Of a stretch of DNA of 64,000 nt, positions 34,026-43,493 are shown piece after piece. Within the stretch, counting starts at the first letter, position 1, and the number at the start of each line of letters is the position of its first letter. The position numbers were made by a program, and so were the translations under genes. The notes beneath the pieces were generated by a model that made no database searches, was not told the origin of the DNA, and was given only the letters and a program-made list of their open reading frames with translations. The DNA lies in the NCBI RefSeq assembly GCF_016862755.1, contig NZ_BONO01000004.1, positions 1-64,000 of the forward strand, read 5' to 3'. This DNA comes from Cellulomonas pakistanensis (GTDB lineage: Bacteria; Actinomycetota; Actinomycetes; Actinomycetales; Cellulomonadaceae).

Positions 34026-35261
34026 TCAGCCCTCGGCGAGCAGGGCCTGGATCCGCCCGACGCCCTCGGCCAGGTCGGCGTCGCCCAGCGCGTAGGACAG
34101 CCGCAGGTAGCCGCTCGGGCCGAACGCCTCGCCCGGGACGACGGCGACCTCCGCCTGGTCGAGCAGCAGCGCGGCCAGCTCGGCGGAGGTGGTGGGCGTG
34201 ACGCCGCGGAACGTGCGGCCCAGCAGGCCCTGCACCGCCGGGTACGCGTAGAACGCGCCCTCCGGGGTGGGGATGACCACGCCGTCGATCTCCGCCAGCA
34301 TCGAGACCATCGTCCGGCGGCGGCGGTCGAACGCCTCGCGCAGCGCGGCGACGGCGGACAGGTCGCCGGTCAGCGCCGCGATCGCCGCGTGCTGGGACAC
34401 GTTGGCGACGTTCGACGTCAGGTGCGACTGCAGGTTGGTCGCGGCCTTCACGACGTCGGACGGGCCGACGAGCCACCCGACCCGCCAGCCGGTCATCGCG
34501 TAGGTCTTGGCGACGCCGTTCAGCACGACCGTGGTCGAGGCGAGCTCCGGGACCGCGGACAGCATCGGCGTGGCGACCGCGCCGTCGTAGGTGAGGTGCT
34601 CGTAGATCTCGTCCGTGACGACCCAGACGCCGTGCTCGAGCGCCCAGCGGCCGACCTCGGCGGTCTCCTCGGGCGTGTACACCGCGCCGGTCGGGTTGGA
34701 CGGCGAGCAGAACAGCAGCACCTTGGTGCGCGGGGTGCGGGCGGCCTCGAGCTGCTCGACCGTCACCTTGTAGCCCTGGTCGACGCCCGCGATCACCTCG
34801 ACCGGCACGCCGCCGGCCAGCCGGATCGCCTCGGGGTAGGTCGTCCAGTACGGCCCGGGCAGCAGCACCTCGTCGCCCGGGTCGAGCAGCGTGGCGAACG
34901 CCTGGTACACCGCCTGCTTGCCGCCGTTGGTGACGAGCACGTCCGCCGGGGAGATCTCGTAGCCGGAGTCGCGCAGCGTCTTGGCCGCGATCGCCTCCTT
35001 GAGCGCGGGCAGGCCGCCGGCGGGGGAGTAGCGGTGGTTCGCGGGCTCGCGCGCGGCGGCGACGGCCGCCTCGACGATGTAGTCCGGCGTCGGGAAGTCG
35101 GGCTCGCCGGCGCCGAAGCCGATCACCGGACGCCCGGCGGCCTTGAGGGCCTTGGCCTTCGCGTCGACCGCCAGCGTGGCGGACTCGGCGATGCCCCCGA
35201 CGCGCGCGGACACGCGGCGGGTCGACGCGGACGGGGCGGGCTGGAGGTCGGGCGCGCTCAC
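34026..35261 (-). CDS. Aspartate-type pyridoxal-phosphate aminotransferase
   Basis: The 411-residue fold-type I aminotransferase transfers amino groups between amino acids and 2-oxo acids, probably aspartate/2-oxoglutarate. Marks are [13 protein letters not shown] near 50, SPSNPTG at 186-192, and the PLP lysine K252 in [13 protein letters not shown]; an arginine in the late GYLRLSYA block would bind the substrate carboxylate. GTG 35261 is preferred because a gagg site lies 9 bases upstream; ATG 35270 is also possible. It is divergent from tRNA-Trp. Confidence 0.88.
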   Translation of the reverse strand: MSAPDLQPAPSASTRRVSARVGGIAESATLAVDAKAKALKAAGRPVIGFGAGEPDFPTPDYIVEAAVAAAREPANHRYSPAGGLPALKEAIAAKTLRDSGYEISPADVLVTNGGKQAVYQAFATLLDPGDEVLLPGPYWTTYPEAIRLAGGVPVEVIAGVDQGYKVTVEQLEAARTPRTKVLLFCSPSNPTGAVYTPEETAEVGRWALEHGVWVVTDEIYEHLTYDGAVATPMLSAVPELASTTVVLNGVAKTYAMTGWRVGWLVGPSDVVKAATNLQSHLTSNVANVSQHAAIAALTGDLSAVAALREAFDRRRRTMVSMLAEIDGVVIPTPEGAFYAYPAVQGLLGRTFRGVTPTTSAELAALLLDQAEVAVVPGEAFGPSGYLRLSYALGDADLAEGVGRIQALLAEG

Positions 35262-35358
35262 GCCCGCCATCCTCGCAGACGGGGGCGTCGTGGCGCAGTC
35301 CGTGTCCGCGGGCCGGGGGCGTCGCGCGACGGCGGACGGGCGGGCGGGCGGGGGGTGG

Positions 35359-35388
35359 TTCGACCCCGGCCCGCGCGTCGCGTACAGT
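35359..35388 (+). promoter_or_regulatory. Candidate promoter of the tRNA-Trp / secE block
   Basis: TTCGAC (35359-35364) and TACAGT (35383-35388) are 18 bases apart. A transcript would start near 35395 and read into tRNA-Trp (35462) and possibly secE-nusG. Confidence 0.5.
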
Positions 35389-35461
35389 GGTTCCCCGGTG
35401 GTTGACGTCCGCCATGATGAGCCGCGCCCGCGAGGGTGCCTCACCAGGACGACGCCGCCGT

Positions 35462-35534
35462 AGGGTAGTGGCGCAATTGGTAGCGCACCGGTCTCCAAAA
35501 CCGGCGGTTGCGAGTTCGAGTCTCGCCTGCCCTG
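35462..35534 (+). tRNA. tRNA-Trp (CCA)
   Basis: The 73-base tRNA has acceptor arms AGGGTAG and CTGCCCT, anticodon CCA within GGTCTCCAAAACC and discriminator G. It directly precedes secE, the usual actinobacterial arrangement. Confidence 0.96.
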
Positions 35535-35647
35535 CGCGTGTGGTCACGGACCGCGCGGCGCCCCGGGGATCCCCCCGGGCGCGGCCGCCGGCCGACATGA
35601 GGCGCCCGGCGACGGCCGGGGTCGCGAGACGTAGGGGAATCGATCAG

Positions 35648-35932
35648 GTGAGCGACTCGGCACCCGTGGCGGCGTCCGACGCGGGCGAGCCCGCGGAGCG
35701 GACCGGCGGCAAGAAGTCCGCCCGCCCGGAGAAGAAGCGCGGCCTGTTCGCCCGCATCGCCCTGTTCGTCCGCCAGGTCGTGGCGGAACTCAAGAAGGTC
35801 GTCCGCCCCACCCGGTCCGAGCTGGTCACCTACACCGGCGTCGTGCTGGTCTTCGTGGTCGTCGTGATGGCGTTCGTGACCCTCGTGGACTTCGGCGTCG
35901 GCCGGGCCACGTTCTGGATCTTCGGGGGCTGA
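35648..35932 (+). CDS. secE: Preprotein translocase subunit SecE
   Basis: The 94-residue membrane protein stabilises the SecY channel. A disordered charged N-terminus (about 1-40) precedes the amphipathic helix ([20 protein letters not shown]). One transmembrane helix follows at about 62-85 ([20 protein letters not shown]). GTG 35648 has a ggggaa site about 10 bases upstream. It precedes nusG. Confidence 0.95.
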   Translation: MSDSAPVAASDAGEPAERTGGKKSARPEKKRGLFARIALFVRQVVAELKKVVRPTRSELVTYTGVVLVFVVVVMAFVTLVDFGVGRATFWIFGG

Positions 35933-36003
35933 GCCTCCGCGGCGCCCCTCGAGGGGTGCACGTCACTCAGCACCACCTTCCGCAGCAGAAAGCAGGTTCG
36001 CAC

Positions 36004-36846
36004 GTGTCGCAGGAATCGCAGGAGCACGGCCAGGGTGCCGCCCAGTCCGAGCTCGACGACGCCCTGGCGTCGATCGAGGCGGTCGAGGCCCCGGCCGCCG
36101 GCGAGCCCACGGACGTGACGGACGAGGAGTCCGACGAGGTCGAGCCGGCCGAGGCCGACGACGCCGCCGCGACCGACGAGGTCGCGGACGAGGCCGCCGC
36201 GGACGAGGAGACCGACGAGGTCGCCGCGGACGACGAGGTCGACGTCGACGAGGACCCGGTCGCCGCGTTCAAGGCGCAGCTGCGGTCGCAGTTCGGCGAC
36301 TGGTACGTCATCCACTCCTACGCGGGCTACGAGAACCGCGTGAAGACGAACCTCGAGAACCGCATCCAGAGCCTCAACATGGAGGACTTCATCTTCCAGG
36401 TGGAGGTCCCCATGGAGGAGGTCGTCGAGATCAAGAACGCGCAGCGCAAGGTCGTGCGCCGCGTCCGGATCCCCGGCTACGTCCTCGTGCGCATGGACCT
36501 CACCGACGAGTCGTGGGGCGCCGTCCGGCACACCCCGGGCGTGACGGGCTTCGTGGGCCACACCCACCAGCCGGTCCCGCTGACCCTCGACGAGGTGTTC
36601 TCCATGCTGGCGCCGACGATCGAGGCGAAGGCCCCGGCCGCCGCCCCGCAGCAGAAGGCCGCCACCCCGATCGAGGTCGACTTCACCGTCGGCGAGTCGG
36701 TCACCGTCACCGACGGCCCGTTCGACACGCTGCCGGCCACGATCTCCGAGATCAGCCCCGAGAACCAGAAGCTCAAGGTCCTCGTCTCCATCTTCGGCCG
36801 GGAGACCCCGGTCGAGCTGTCGTTCAGCCAGGTCGCCAAGATCTGA
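36004..36846 (+). CDS. nusG: Transcription termination/antitermination factor NusG
   Basis: The 280-residue factor binds RNA polymerase and couples it to ribosomes or Rho. The NGN domain begins at about residue 99 ([19 protein letters not shown]). A KOW domain occupies the last 55 residues ([19 protein letters not shown]). The first 85 residues are a highly acidic, disordered extension; such extensions are usual in Actinobacteria. A GTG start is used. Confidence 0.95.
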   Translation: MSQESQEHGQGAAQSELDDALASIEAVEAPAAGEPTDVTDEESDEVEPAEADDAAATDEVADEAAADEETDEVAADDEVDVDEDPVAAFKAQLRSQFGDWYVIHSYAGYENRVKTNLENRIQSLNMEDFIFQVEVPMEEVVEIKNAQRKVVRRVRIPGYVLVRMDLTDESWGAVRHTPGVTGFVGHTHQPVPLTLDEVFSMLAPTIEAKAPAAAPQQKAATPIEVDFTVGESVTVTDGPFDTLPATISEISPENQKLKVLVSIFGRETPVELSFSQVAKI

Positions 36847-36851
36847 CCCGC

Positions 36852-36870
36852 CGCCCCGCACCGCGGGGCG
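36852..36870 (+). terminator. Stem-loop between nusG and rplK
   Basis: CGCCCCGC (36852-36859) pairs with GCGGGGCG (36863-36870) around a 3-base loop, 6 bases after the nusG stop. It may be a partial terminator or an RNA-processing site. Confidence 0.5.
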
Positions 36871-36940
36871 CGTGCGGACGCAGCACTGCAACCGGGTCAT
36901 CGCCCACGGCGTCGGCCCACGAGAGAAGAAAGGGTGGCTC

Positions 36941-37372
36941 ATGCCCCCGAAGAAGAAGGTCACCGGCCTCATCAAGCTCCAGATCAACGCCGGTGCGGCG
37001 ACCCCCGCCCCGCCGATCGGTCCGGCGCTGGGTCAGCACGGTGTCAACATCATGGAGTTCTGCAAGGCCTACAACGCGGCCACCGAGTCGCAGCGCGGCA
37101 ACGTGATCCCGGTGGAGATCACGGTCTACGAGGACCGGTCCTTCACCTTCATCACGAAGACCCCGCCGGCCGCCGAGCTCATCAAGAAGGCCGCCGGTGT
37201 CGCGAAGGGCTCGCCCACGCCGCACACGGTCAAGGTCGCGACGCTGACCGCGGACCAGGTCCGCGAGATCGCCTCGACCAAGCTCGAGGACCTGAACGCC
37301 AACGACCTCGCCGCCGCCGAGAAGATCATCGCCGGCACCGCGCGCTCGATGGGCATCAAGGTCGAGGGCTGA
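36941..37372 (+). CDS. rplK: 50S ribosomal protein L11
   Basis: The 143-residue protein forms the base of the GTPase-associated stalk. Diagnostic sequences are [36 protein letters not shown] and [13 protein letters not shown]. The start ATG has an aaaggg site. rplA follows after 109 bases. Confidence 0.97.
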   Translation: MPPKKKVTGLIKLQINAGAATPAPPIGPALGQHGVNIMEFCKAYNAATESQRGNVIPVEITVYEDRSFTFITKTPPAAELIKKAAGVAKGSPTPHTVKVATLTADQVREIASTKLEDLNANDLAAAEKIIAGTARSMGIKVEG

Positions 37373-37393
37373 TCCCCCGATCGACTGAGTGAC

Positions 37394-37422
37394 CGCCCGC
37401 CCCGGGACCTCCGGGGCGGGCG
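37394..37422 (+). terminator. 12-bp stem-loop between rplK and rplA
   Basis: CGCCCGCCCCGG (37394-37405) pairs exactly with CCGGGGCGGGCG (37411-37422) around gacct. It probably attenuates or marks processing between the two ribosomal-protein genes. Confidence 0.6.
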
Positions 37423-37481
37423 CCCCAGTGGCAGGGCCCTGTGCGGCCCGACGACCACGACTGCTGAAGGAGAGAGAGCAG

Positions 37482-38201
37482 ATGGCGAAGCACAGCAAGG
37501 CGTACCGCGCCGCGGCCGAGAAGATCGAGGCCGGCACCACCTACAACCCGCTGCAGGCGATCCGCCTCGCGCAGGCCACGTCGACCACGAAGTACGACGC
37601 GACCGTCGAGATCGCGATGCGCCTCGGCGTCGACCCGCGCAAGGCGGACCAGATGGTCCGCGGCACGGTCAACCTGCCCCACGGCACCGGCAAGACCGCC
37701 CGCGTCATCGTGTTCGCGACGGGCGAGCGCGCCGAGCAGGCCCGCGCCGCCGGTGCGGACGAGGTCGGCGGCGACGAGCTGATCGAGAAGGTCGCGGCGG
37801 GCTACACCGACTTCGACTCCGCGGTCGCGACCCCGGACCTCATGGGCAAGGTCGGCCGCCTCGGCAAGGTGCTCGGTCCGCGCGGCCTCATGCCGAACCC
37901 GAAGACCGGCACCGTGACCATGGACGTCGCGAAGGCCGTCGCCGACATCAAGGGCGGCAAGATCGAGTTCCGCGTCGACAAGCACGCGAACCTGCACTTC
38001 ATCATCGGCAAGACGTCGTTCTCCGACACCCAGCTGGTGGAGAACTACGCCGCCGCGCTGGAGGAGATCCTGCGTCTCAAGCCGTCCGCGTCGAAGGGCC
38101 GCTACATCACCAAGGCGACCGTCTCGACCACGAACGGCCCCGGCATCCTGGTCGACCAGAACAAGACCCGGAACCTCACCTCGGAGGACGAGGCGGCCTG
38201 A
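37482..38201 (+). CDS. rplA: 50S ribosomal protein L1
   Basis: The 239-residue protein forms the L1 stalk for tRNA release and usually represses its own operon by binding the mRNA. Diagnostic parts are [36 protein letters not shown] and [16 protein letters not shown] strong aaggagagag site lies before the ATG. Confidence 0.97.
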   Translation: MAKHSKAYRAAAEKIEAGTTYNPLQAIRLAQATSTTKYDATVEIAMRLGVDPRKADQMVRGTVNLPHGTGKTARVIVFATGERAEQARAAGADEVGGDELIEKVAAGYTDFDSAVATPDLMGKVGRLGKVLGPRGLMPNPKTGTVTMDVAKAVADIKGGKIEFRVDKHANLHFIIGKTSFSDTQLVENYAAALEEILRLKPSASKGRYITKATVSTTNGPGILVDQNKTRNLTSEDEAA

Positions 38202-38220
38202 GCCACCTCACCGGAGTACG

Positions 38221-38258
38221 CGGAGGCCCGGCACCCCTGAGGGGGTGCCGGGCCTCCG
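38221..38258 (+). terminator. 17-bp terminator hairpin after rplA
   Basis: Arms 38221-38237 and 38242-38258 pair perfectly around a 4-base loop, 20 bases after the rplA stop. Confidence 0.8.
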
Positions 38259-38294
38259 GCGTTCGTGCGGCCGGCGAGTGCGGGGTGGGCGCGC

Positions 38295-38366
38295 GCCGAG
38301 ACCCACTGAATCGGCCGAGACCCCCGCACACGACGGGTGGGCTCGAGCGGATCAGTGGGTCTCGGC
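38295..38366. repeat. 15-bp inverted repeat with internal partial copy
   Basis: GCCGAGACCCACTGA (38295-38309) is matched by its reverse complement at 38352-38366. A partial direct copy (GGCCGAGACCC) lies between them. It sits in the 3' region shared by rplA and a minus-strand membrane-protein gene. Confidence 0.7.
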
Positions 38367-38440
38367 GAAGGCCGCGCGACGCCGGGGGAGCCGTCCCGGC
38401 CGACGCCGCGCGGCGGTCGTAGGGCCCGGCCTCGGGGCCG

Positions 38441-38515
38441 GGCCGTGCGTGCCGGGCCTGCGCCCGGCCGTGCGTGCCGGGCCTGCGCCCGGCCGTGCAA
38501 CCCGGGCCTGGACCC
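38441..38515. repeat. 25-bp tandem repeat, three units
   Basis: Units 38441-38465 and 38466-38490 are identical; a third, diverged unit is at 38491-38515. Each contains GCCGGGCCTG-like inverted sequence able to fold. It lies just downstream of the minus-strand gene ending at 38528. Confidence 0.75.
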
Positions 38516-38527
38516 CGGGCGTGCGGG

Positions 38528-39196
38528 TCAGTGGCCCGCGTGCCCCGTCTCGGCGGGGAGGCCGTGCGAGCCGTGCGGGACCGCGTGCGCGCCCGCCTCG
38601 GTCGCGGCCAGCCCCGGCACGGTCACCAGGGCCACCAGCAGCGCGCCGAGCGCGAGCGTGCCGGCCTGCCCGGCGCCGCCCGGGGCCCGGCGCCGCGGCC
38701 CGGCGGCGGCCCGCTGCCCGAGGGCGAGCAGGATGCCGACGGCCAGCGCGAGGACCAGGGCGGCGGCCTCGGCGGCCGTCGTGGCGCTGGCGGTCAGCGG
38801 CGCGCTGAGCAGCACCGCGGGGCCGGCCGCGAGGGCGACGCCGACGGCGGCCCGCGGCACCGGGGCCGGCCCGCGCAGGGCCAGCACGCCCCAGGCGAGG
38901 GCCGTCAGGCCCAGCGCCGCGAGGGCCACTCCCACCGCGAGGTGGTGCGCCAGGTGACCCGCGCCGACGCCGGAGGCGACCAGCCCGAGCCCCAGCGCGC
39001 CGAGCGCCGCCCACTGCCGGGCGAGCGCCTGGAGCGCGCCCTCGGCGTCCGCGTCCGCGGCGGCGCGCTCCCGCACCACTGCCGGGGCCAGGAGCGCCGG
39101 GGCGCCGCCGCCCGTCGGCCGCGGCAGGCCGTGCGCACGACGGCCGGGCAGCCCTCGCGCAGGCCCGTGCGCGCGGCCGGCGAGCGACGCGGTCAC
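38528..39196 (-). CDS. Polytopic membrane protein with His-rich C-terminus, function unknown
   Basis: I do not recognise a family. From GTG 39196 the product has 222 residues. A basic N-terminus of about 60 residues (rich in Gly, Pro and Arg) is followed by about five or six hydrophobic helices and a short tail with many histidines (AVPHGSHGLPAETGHAGH). The start overlaps the DUF4383 gene stop (GTGA), so the two membrane proteins are co-expressed. The His-rich tail could bind metal; this is only a suggestion. Confidence 0.65.
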   Translation of the reverse strand: MTASLAGRAHGPARGLPGRRAHGLPRPTGGGAPALLAPAVVRERAAADADAEGALQALARQWAALGALGLGLVASGVGAGHLAHHLAVGVALAALGLTALAWGVLALRGPAPVPRAAVGVALAAGPAVLLSAPLTASATTAAEAAALVLALAVGILLALGQRAAAGPRRRAPGGAGQAGTLALGALLVALVTVPGLAATEAGAHAVPHGSHGLPAETGHAGH

Positions 39197-39609
39197 GCGC
39201 GGCGCGCCGCGGCCGGGGCGGTGGCGGCGCGGTCGGCACCGAGGCCGACGCCGAGCAGCAGCACCGCGCTGGCGAAGTGCAGCACGTTGTCCGCGCCGTT
39301 CAGGGCGAGGATGTTGGCGGACGAGCCGACCAGGAACAGGCCGAGCAGGCCGACCAGCAGGTACACGGCGCCGACCGTGGTGTTCACGGTGCGCGCGGCC
39401 TTCACGGACGACAGGGCGGCGCCGAGCAGAGCCGCGCCGATCGCCAGGTGCACGATGTTGTGCAGGGGGTTGACCTCGAAGATGATCAGCGTCCCGCCCT
39501 CGGTGCCGGCGAAGTCGGCGCCGGAGCTGACGAAGAAGCCGGCGATCCCGACGAGCAGGTAGACGGCGCCGAAGACGCCGCCGACGAGGCGGTTGGCGGA
39601 CTGGCCCAT
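39193..39609 (-). CDS. DUF4383 domain membrane protein
   Basis: The 138-residue protein has four predicted helices and the DUF4383 pattern: GGVFGAVYLLVGIAGFF, then FEVNPLHNIVHLAIGAALL, then a second AVYLLVGLLGLF. ATG 39609 is chosen for its ggagga site 8 bases upstream; the frame opens further but only as low-complexity sequence. Function of the family is unknown. It is coupled to the downstream His-rich membrane protein. Confidence 0.82.
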   Translation of the reverse strand: MGQSANRLVGGVFGAVYLLVGIAGFFVSSGADFAGTEGGTLIIFEVNPLHNIVHLAIGAALLGAALSSVKAARTVNTTVGAVYLLVGLLGLFLVGSSANILALNGADNVLHFASAVLLLGVGLGADRAATAPAAARRA

Positions 39610-39806
39610 GATGGTCTCCTCCCGGGGTGCGTCCCCGTTCACGGTGCGCACGGTGGGTGCGCATGACCCGGGTTCGGAGCCGCGGCCGGGACGGATGGGT
39701 CCGACCTGGTGCCGGTGCGCGCGAGCGGGCGCGCCACCCGAGCGGCACGCGCCGCACCCGTCCTGGGGCTGGACGCCACCGGGGGCGGTGCACCAGGGTG
39801 GGTCGC

Positions 39807-40100
39807 ATGCTCGTGGCGTTCTCCGTGTCCCCGCTCGGCGCGGGTGAGTCCGTGACCGAGGCCGTCGCCGACGCGGTGCGCGTGGTCCGGGAGTCCGGCC
39901 TGCCGCACCGCACGGACGCGATGTTCACGACGATCGAGGGCGAGTGGGACGAGTGCATGGACGTGGTGCGGCGCGCGTCCGAGGCCGTCGGCCGGCACGC
40001 GGGCCGCGTGAGCCTGGTGCTCAAGGCGGACATCCGTCCCGGGCACACCGGTGAGCTGACCGGCAAGGTCGAGCGTCTGGAGGAGCACCTGTCCGCGTGA
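39807..40100 (+). CDS. MTH1187 family thiamine-binding protein
   Basis: The 97-residue protein belongs to the MTH1187/YkoF-like family, small ferredoxin-fold proteins that bind thiamine. Matching parts are [26 protein letters not shown] at the N-terminus (first 20 residues diagnostic) and [18 protein letters not shown] with the acidic site. ATG 39807 begins the conserved first strand. It stands alone between a divergent DUF4383 gene and a hypothetical gene. Confidence 0.85.
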   Translation: MLVAFSVSPLGAGESVTEAVADAVRVVRESGLPHRTDAMFTTIEGEWDECMDVVRRASEAVGRHAGRVSLVLKADIRPGHTGELTGKVERLEEHLSA

Positions 40101-40293
40101 CGCCCGAGGGGTCGCCGGCGGCGGTCCCACGCGCGCGTGGACATCTCGTGCAGATGGGTGGATCCCGGGCCGGGCCCGGTTACGGTGGTGGAAGACTTCC
40201 GCGGGGTGGAACGCCCGGCGGTGCCGGGCGGCGACGCGCGCGGCGCGGTGGGGCGGTCCGGAGCAGGGCCGCGGGAAGGGAAGCGGCGGACTG

Positions 40294-41382
40294 ATGGCGA
40301 CTTTCGAGCTCGACGGCGGCCACGGGACCCTCGTCCAGCCGATGCGGCCCCGGGCCGACAGCTTCGACGCCGACTCGGCGGCGCTGGTCGCCGACCACGT
40401 CTCCGACCTGCTGGGCGAGCACGTGCTCCCGGTCCGCGAGGGCGCCCCCGGCGGCCCGCACCTGCTGGCGCTGGACGCGACCGCCCGGCCCGTGGTCGTC
40501 GAGGTCGTGCAGCAGCTCGACGGGTCCGGCCTGGTCCGCGCCCTCCGGCACGCCGGTGCGGCGTCGCGGCTGAGCCGCGCCGAGCTCGCCCGGGCGTACC
40601 GCGGCGGCCCCGAGGCGTTCGAGGCGGACCTCGCGGTGTTCCGCGACCGCGCCCCCATCCTGCAGGCGCAGGCCCCCGCCCGGCCCGGGGCGCGCCTCGT
40701 GGTCGTGTGCGCGGACGTCGCCGAGGACGTGCTGGAGGCGGTCGACCACGTGACCGCCGGCGGCGGCGTCGAGGTGCTGCGGCTCGGCGTCACCCAGGGC
40801 CCCGGCGGGCGCCGCTACGTCGACGTGTCCCCGCTGCGCGCGACGCCGGGCCCCCGGAGGGCGGTCGAGCCCGGGCCCCGCACCGGCGCCGTCCCGGTCA
40901 CCACGGGCCGCACCGCCACGTCGACCCCGGCCCGCGGCACCGCGCCGACCGACCCGACCCCGGTGGTCCCCGCCGCCGCGGCGCCGGCCGCCGGCGCCCC
41001 GGAGCACCACCGGCACGCCGCGCCCGCGCCCGAGCAGCGCCCCGCGCCGCGCGCCGACGAGACCACCCTGCTGCCGCCGGTCGTCGACGACGTGCCCGCG
41101 CCCCGGGACGGCGACGCCGTCGCCGCGCTGCCCGAGCTCGAGGCCCTGGCCTCCGCCGAGCGCGGCGACCTGGAGCTCGTCTGGCACCGGGTGCGCCGGA
41201 ACCAGCGGCTGGTGGCGACGCTGCGTGCCGACGGGCTGATCGAGCTCGAGGACGGCAGCGTGCACGCCGACCCCAGCGACGCCGCCACCGCCGCGGCCGA
41301 CCTGGAGCGCCCGGCCGACGGCTGGCGCGTGTGGCGGTTCGGCGAGGACGGCCCGACGCTCGGCGAGGCCGTCGGCGCCTGA
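40294..41382 (+). CDS. RAMA-domain protein with degenerate nuclease-like N-terminus
   Basis: This 362-residue protein is not a named family. Residues about 50-110 look like a PD-(D/E)XK nuclease core: D61 in LLALDATARPVVVEVV, E70, then GSGLVRALRHAG, which resembles DUF91/NucS-type proteins. The usual lysine after the glutamate is absent (EVV). Residues about 185-255 are a disordered Pro/Ala/Thr linker. The last 80 residues fit a RAMA domain (LRADGLIELEDGSVHADPSD, then DGWRVWRF), found in proteins tied to DNA modification. A DNA-recognition role is plausible but unproved. It has no clear operon partner. Confidence 0.6.
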   Translation: MATFELDGGHGTLVQPMRPRADSFDADSAALVADHVSDLLGEHVLPVREGAPGGPHLLALDATARPVVVEVVQQLDGSGLVRALRHAGAASRLSRAELARAYRGGPEAFEADLAVFRDRAPILQAQAPARPGARLVVVCADVAEDVLEAVDHVTAGGGVEVLRLGVTQGPGGRRYVDVSPLRATPGPRRAVEPGPRTGAVPVTTGRTATSTPARGTAPTDPTPVVPAAAAPAAGAPEHHRHAAPAPEQRPAPRADETTLLPPVVDDVPAPRDGDAVAALPELEALASAERGDLELVWHRVRRNQRLVATLRADGLIELEDGSVHADPSDAATAAADLERPADGWRVWRFGEDGPTLGEAVGA

Positions 41383-41411
41383 CCGGCCGCCCGCCGCGGC
41401 GGTCCCGCGCG

Positions 41412-42380
41412 TCACGACCAGCCGTACGCCGCCGTCCACCGGCTGATCTCGGCGTACAGCCGCGCGCGGACCGGTGCCGGCGACAGCGTGAGGTCGTGCA
41501 GCCCGCCCCGGATCCGCACGACCGACACCACCGGTCCGAGCTGCACCGCCCGCCGGGCGAGCAGCTCGACGTCCAGCACCACGTCGGCGGCCCGCATGTC
41601 CTCGCTCCACCGCGGGCTGATCACCGTCCGGTCGGAGGCGAGCATGAGCACCGGCACGGGGACGTGCAGCCCGAGGGCGACCTCCGCGTGCCCGGCGAGG
41701 ATCGCGGCGAGCCAGCCCGCCCGCACCGGGAACGCGGGGACCGGCCGCCACGCGTCCTCGTACGTCCACTCCCCGCCGTCCGCGGCGCGGAGGGTGCGGC
41801 CGTAGTACCCCGGGTCGATGTTGGGCAGCGGCGCCTTCGGCTGCAGCCGGGCGAGCCGGGCGATCGCGGGCGCGCTGACGTGCCGGACCACCGCGGCCCC
41901 CTGCAGCTCCAGCCACGGGGAGTTCAGCACCAGGCCGTGCACGCGCCCGGGGTGCCGGTTCGCCCACAGCACGCTGATCAGCCCGCCCGTGGAGTGGCCC
42001 ATGACCATCACGCGCGCGAACCGCCCGAGGTCGCGGTGCACCTGGTCGAGCGCCGCCTCGATCTCCTCGTCGTAGGTGCGCAGGTCGTCGACGTAGCCGG
42101 GCGTCTGGTGCGGGCGGAGGCTGCGCCCGTACTTGCGCAGGTCGAGGGCGTAGAACGCGGCGCCCTGCGCGTGCCAGAACTCCGCGAGGCCGGTCTGGAA
42201 GAAGTAGTCCGACCAGCCGTGCAGGTACAGCACGGCGCGCGACGGGCGGAGCTGCTCCGCGGTCGGCGGCGCGTACCGGACCAGGCTGGCGACGACCTCG
42301 CCCTCGTCGTCGGGCGCGAGCTCGATCGTCCGGACGCGGTAGTCCTCGCCGAGGACGTCGGTGCGCCACCGGCCCGCCAT
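41412..42380 (-). CDS. Alpha/beta hydrolase (serine esterase/lysophospholipase-like)
   Basis: The 322-residue protein has the oxyanion region VLYLHGWSDYFFQ, the nucleophile elbow GHSTGG and the C-terminal GGLHDL histidine, with an acidic residue in VLMLASDRTV. No signal peptide is present. This pattern resembles monoglyceride-lipase/lysophospholipase-type hydrolases. The oxidoreductase gene ends 33 bases upstream in the same direction, so they may be co-transcribed. Substrate unknown. Confidence 0.85.
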   Translation of the reverse strand: MAGRWRTDVLGEDYRVRTIELAPDDEGEVVASLVRYAPPTAEQLRPSRAVLYLHGWSDYFFQTGLAEFWHAQGAAFYALDLRKYGRSLRPHQTPGYVDDLRTYDEEIEAALDQVHRDLGRFARVMVMGHSTGGLISVLWANRHPGRVHGLVLNSPWLELQGAAVVRHVSAPAIARLARLQPKAPLPNIDPGYYGRTLRAADGGEWTYEDAWRPVPAFPVRAGWLAAILAGHAEVALGLHVPVPVLMLASDRTVISPRWSEDMRAADVVLDVELLARRAVQLGPVVSVVRIRGGLHDLTLSPAPVRARLYAEISRWTAAYGWS

Positions 42381-42413
42381 CGCGCCTCCCCGTCGGATCG
42401 CCCGTCGACCCCG

Positions 42414-43364
42414 TCAGACCTCGGCGACGACCTTGCCGAACTGCTCGCCGCGCGCCAAGCGTGCCAGGCCCTCGCCGACCCGGGCCAGCGGGACCGTCGA
42501 GTCGACGACCGGGCGCACGCCGGTGCGCGCGAGGAACGCGAGCAGCTGCTCGAGGTCCTGCCTGGTGCCCATGGTCGCGCCGAGCACCGCGATCTCCAGG
42601 AAGAACACCCGCTGGATCTCCATCGCCGCGGGGTCGCCGGTGGTCGCGCCGGCCACCACGATCGTGCCGCCGGGCCGCACGGAGCGGACGGAGTGCGACC
42701 AGGTCGCCGCGCCGACCGTCTCGACCACCAGGTCGACGCGCACCGGCAGCCGCTCGCCGGACGCGACCGCGCCCGCGGCGCCGAGCTCCAGCGCCCGGGC
42801 GCGCCGGGTCTCGTCCCGGCTGGTGACCCACACCTCGAGCCCCGCCGCGGCGGCGAGCCGGATCGCGGCGGTGGCGACGCCGCCGCCCGCGCCCTGCACC
42901 AGGACGCGCTGCCCCGGCTGCGCGCGCCCGGTGACGAACAGCATCCGGTAGGCCGTCAGCCACGCGGTCGGCACGCAGGCCGCCTCGACGAACGACAGCT
43001 CCGACGGCTTGGCGACGAGGTTCCACGTGGGGACGGCGACCCGCTCGGCGATCGTGCCGGGGTACCGCTCGGACAGCAGGGAGCGGGGCTCGTCGGGGCC
43101 CACGCCGTGCCCGGACGCCCCGCCGACCACCGCGTGCAGGACGACCTCGCGCCCGTCGGGGGTGACGCCGGCGCCGTCGGTGCCGAGCACCATCGGCAGC
43201 TGGTCGGGCTTCAGGCCCACGCCGCGCAGCGACCACAGGTCGTGCTGGTTGAGGGCCGCCGCGCGCACGTCGACGGTCGTCCAGTGCTCGCGGGGCGCCG
43301 GGTCGACGTGGTGCCCGACGGTCAGCCCCGCGAGGGGGTCGTCGGGCGAGAACCGGGTGACCAT
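42414..43364 (-). CDS. Zinc-binding-dehydrogenase-family quinone oxidoreductase
   Basis: The 316-residue MDR protein starts at ATG 43364. The GroES-like N-terminal domain has ALNQHDLWSLRG and LGTDGAGV. The Rossmann part contains LVQGAGGGVATAAIRLAAAAG for NADPH, then TVPLARVGEGLARL near the end. The catalytic-zinc ligands of alcohol dehydrogenases are not evident, so a quinone-oxidoreductase or enoyl-reductase role is more likely. Confidence 0.87.
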   Translation of the reverse strand: MVTRFSPDDPLAGLTVGHHVDPAPREHWTTVDVRAAALNQHDLWSLRGVGLKPDQLPMVLGTDGAGVTPDGREVVLHAVVGGASGHGVGPDEPRSLLSERYPGTIAERVAVPTWNLVAKPSELSFVEAACVPTAWLTAYRMLFVTGRAQPGQRVLVQGAGGGVATAAIRLAAAAGLEVWVTSRDETRRARALELGAAGAVASGERLPVRVDLVVETVGAATWSHSVRSVRPGGTIVVAGATTGDPAAMEIQRVFFLEIAVLGATMGTRQDLEQLLAFLARTGVRPVVDSTVPLARVGEGLARLARGEQFGKVVAEV

Positions 43365-43422
43365 CGCGGCGAGCACCCTCCCGACCCTAGCCCCCGCCGC
43401 GGACCACGCACCGGGATCCCGT

Positions 43423-43482
43423 CGAGACGGCATCGCTCGGCTGTCGTGGTGCGTCCCCGCACAGCCGAGCGTCGCCGTCTCG
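43423..43482. terminator. 22-bp imperfect hairpin after the MDMPI-family gene
   Basis: Arm 43423-43444 pairs with 43461-43482 except for a two-base mismatch, with a 16-base loop. It lies downstream of the minus-strand gene ending at 43494 and just before the oxidoreductase start, so it isolates these units. Confidence 0.65.
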
Positions 43483-43493
43483 GCGGGGCGACG

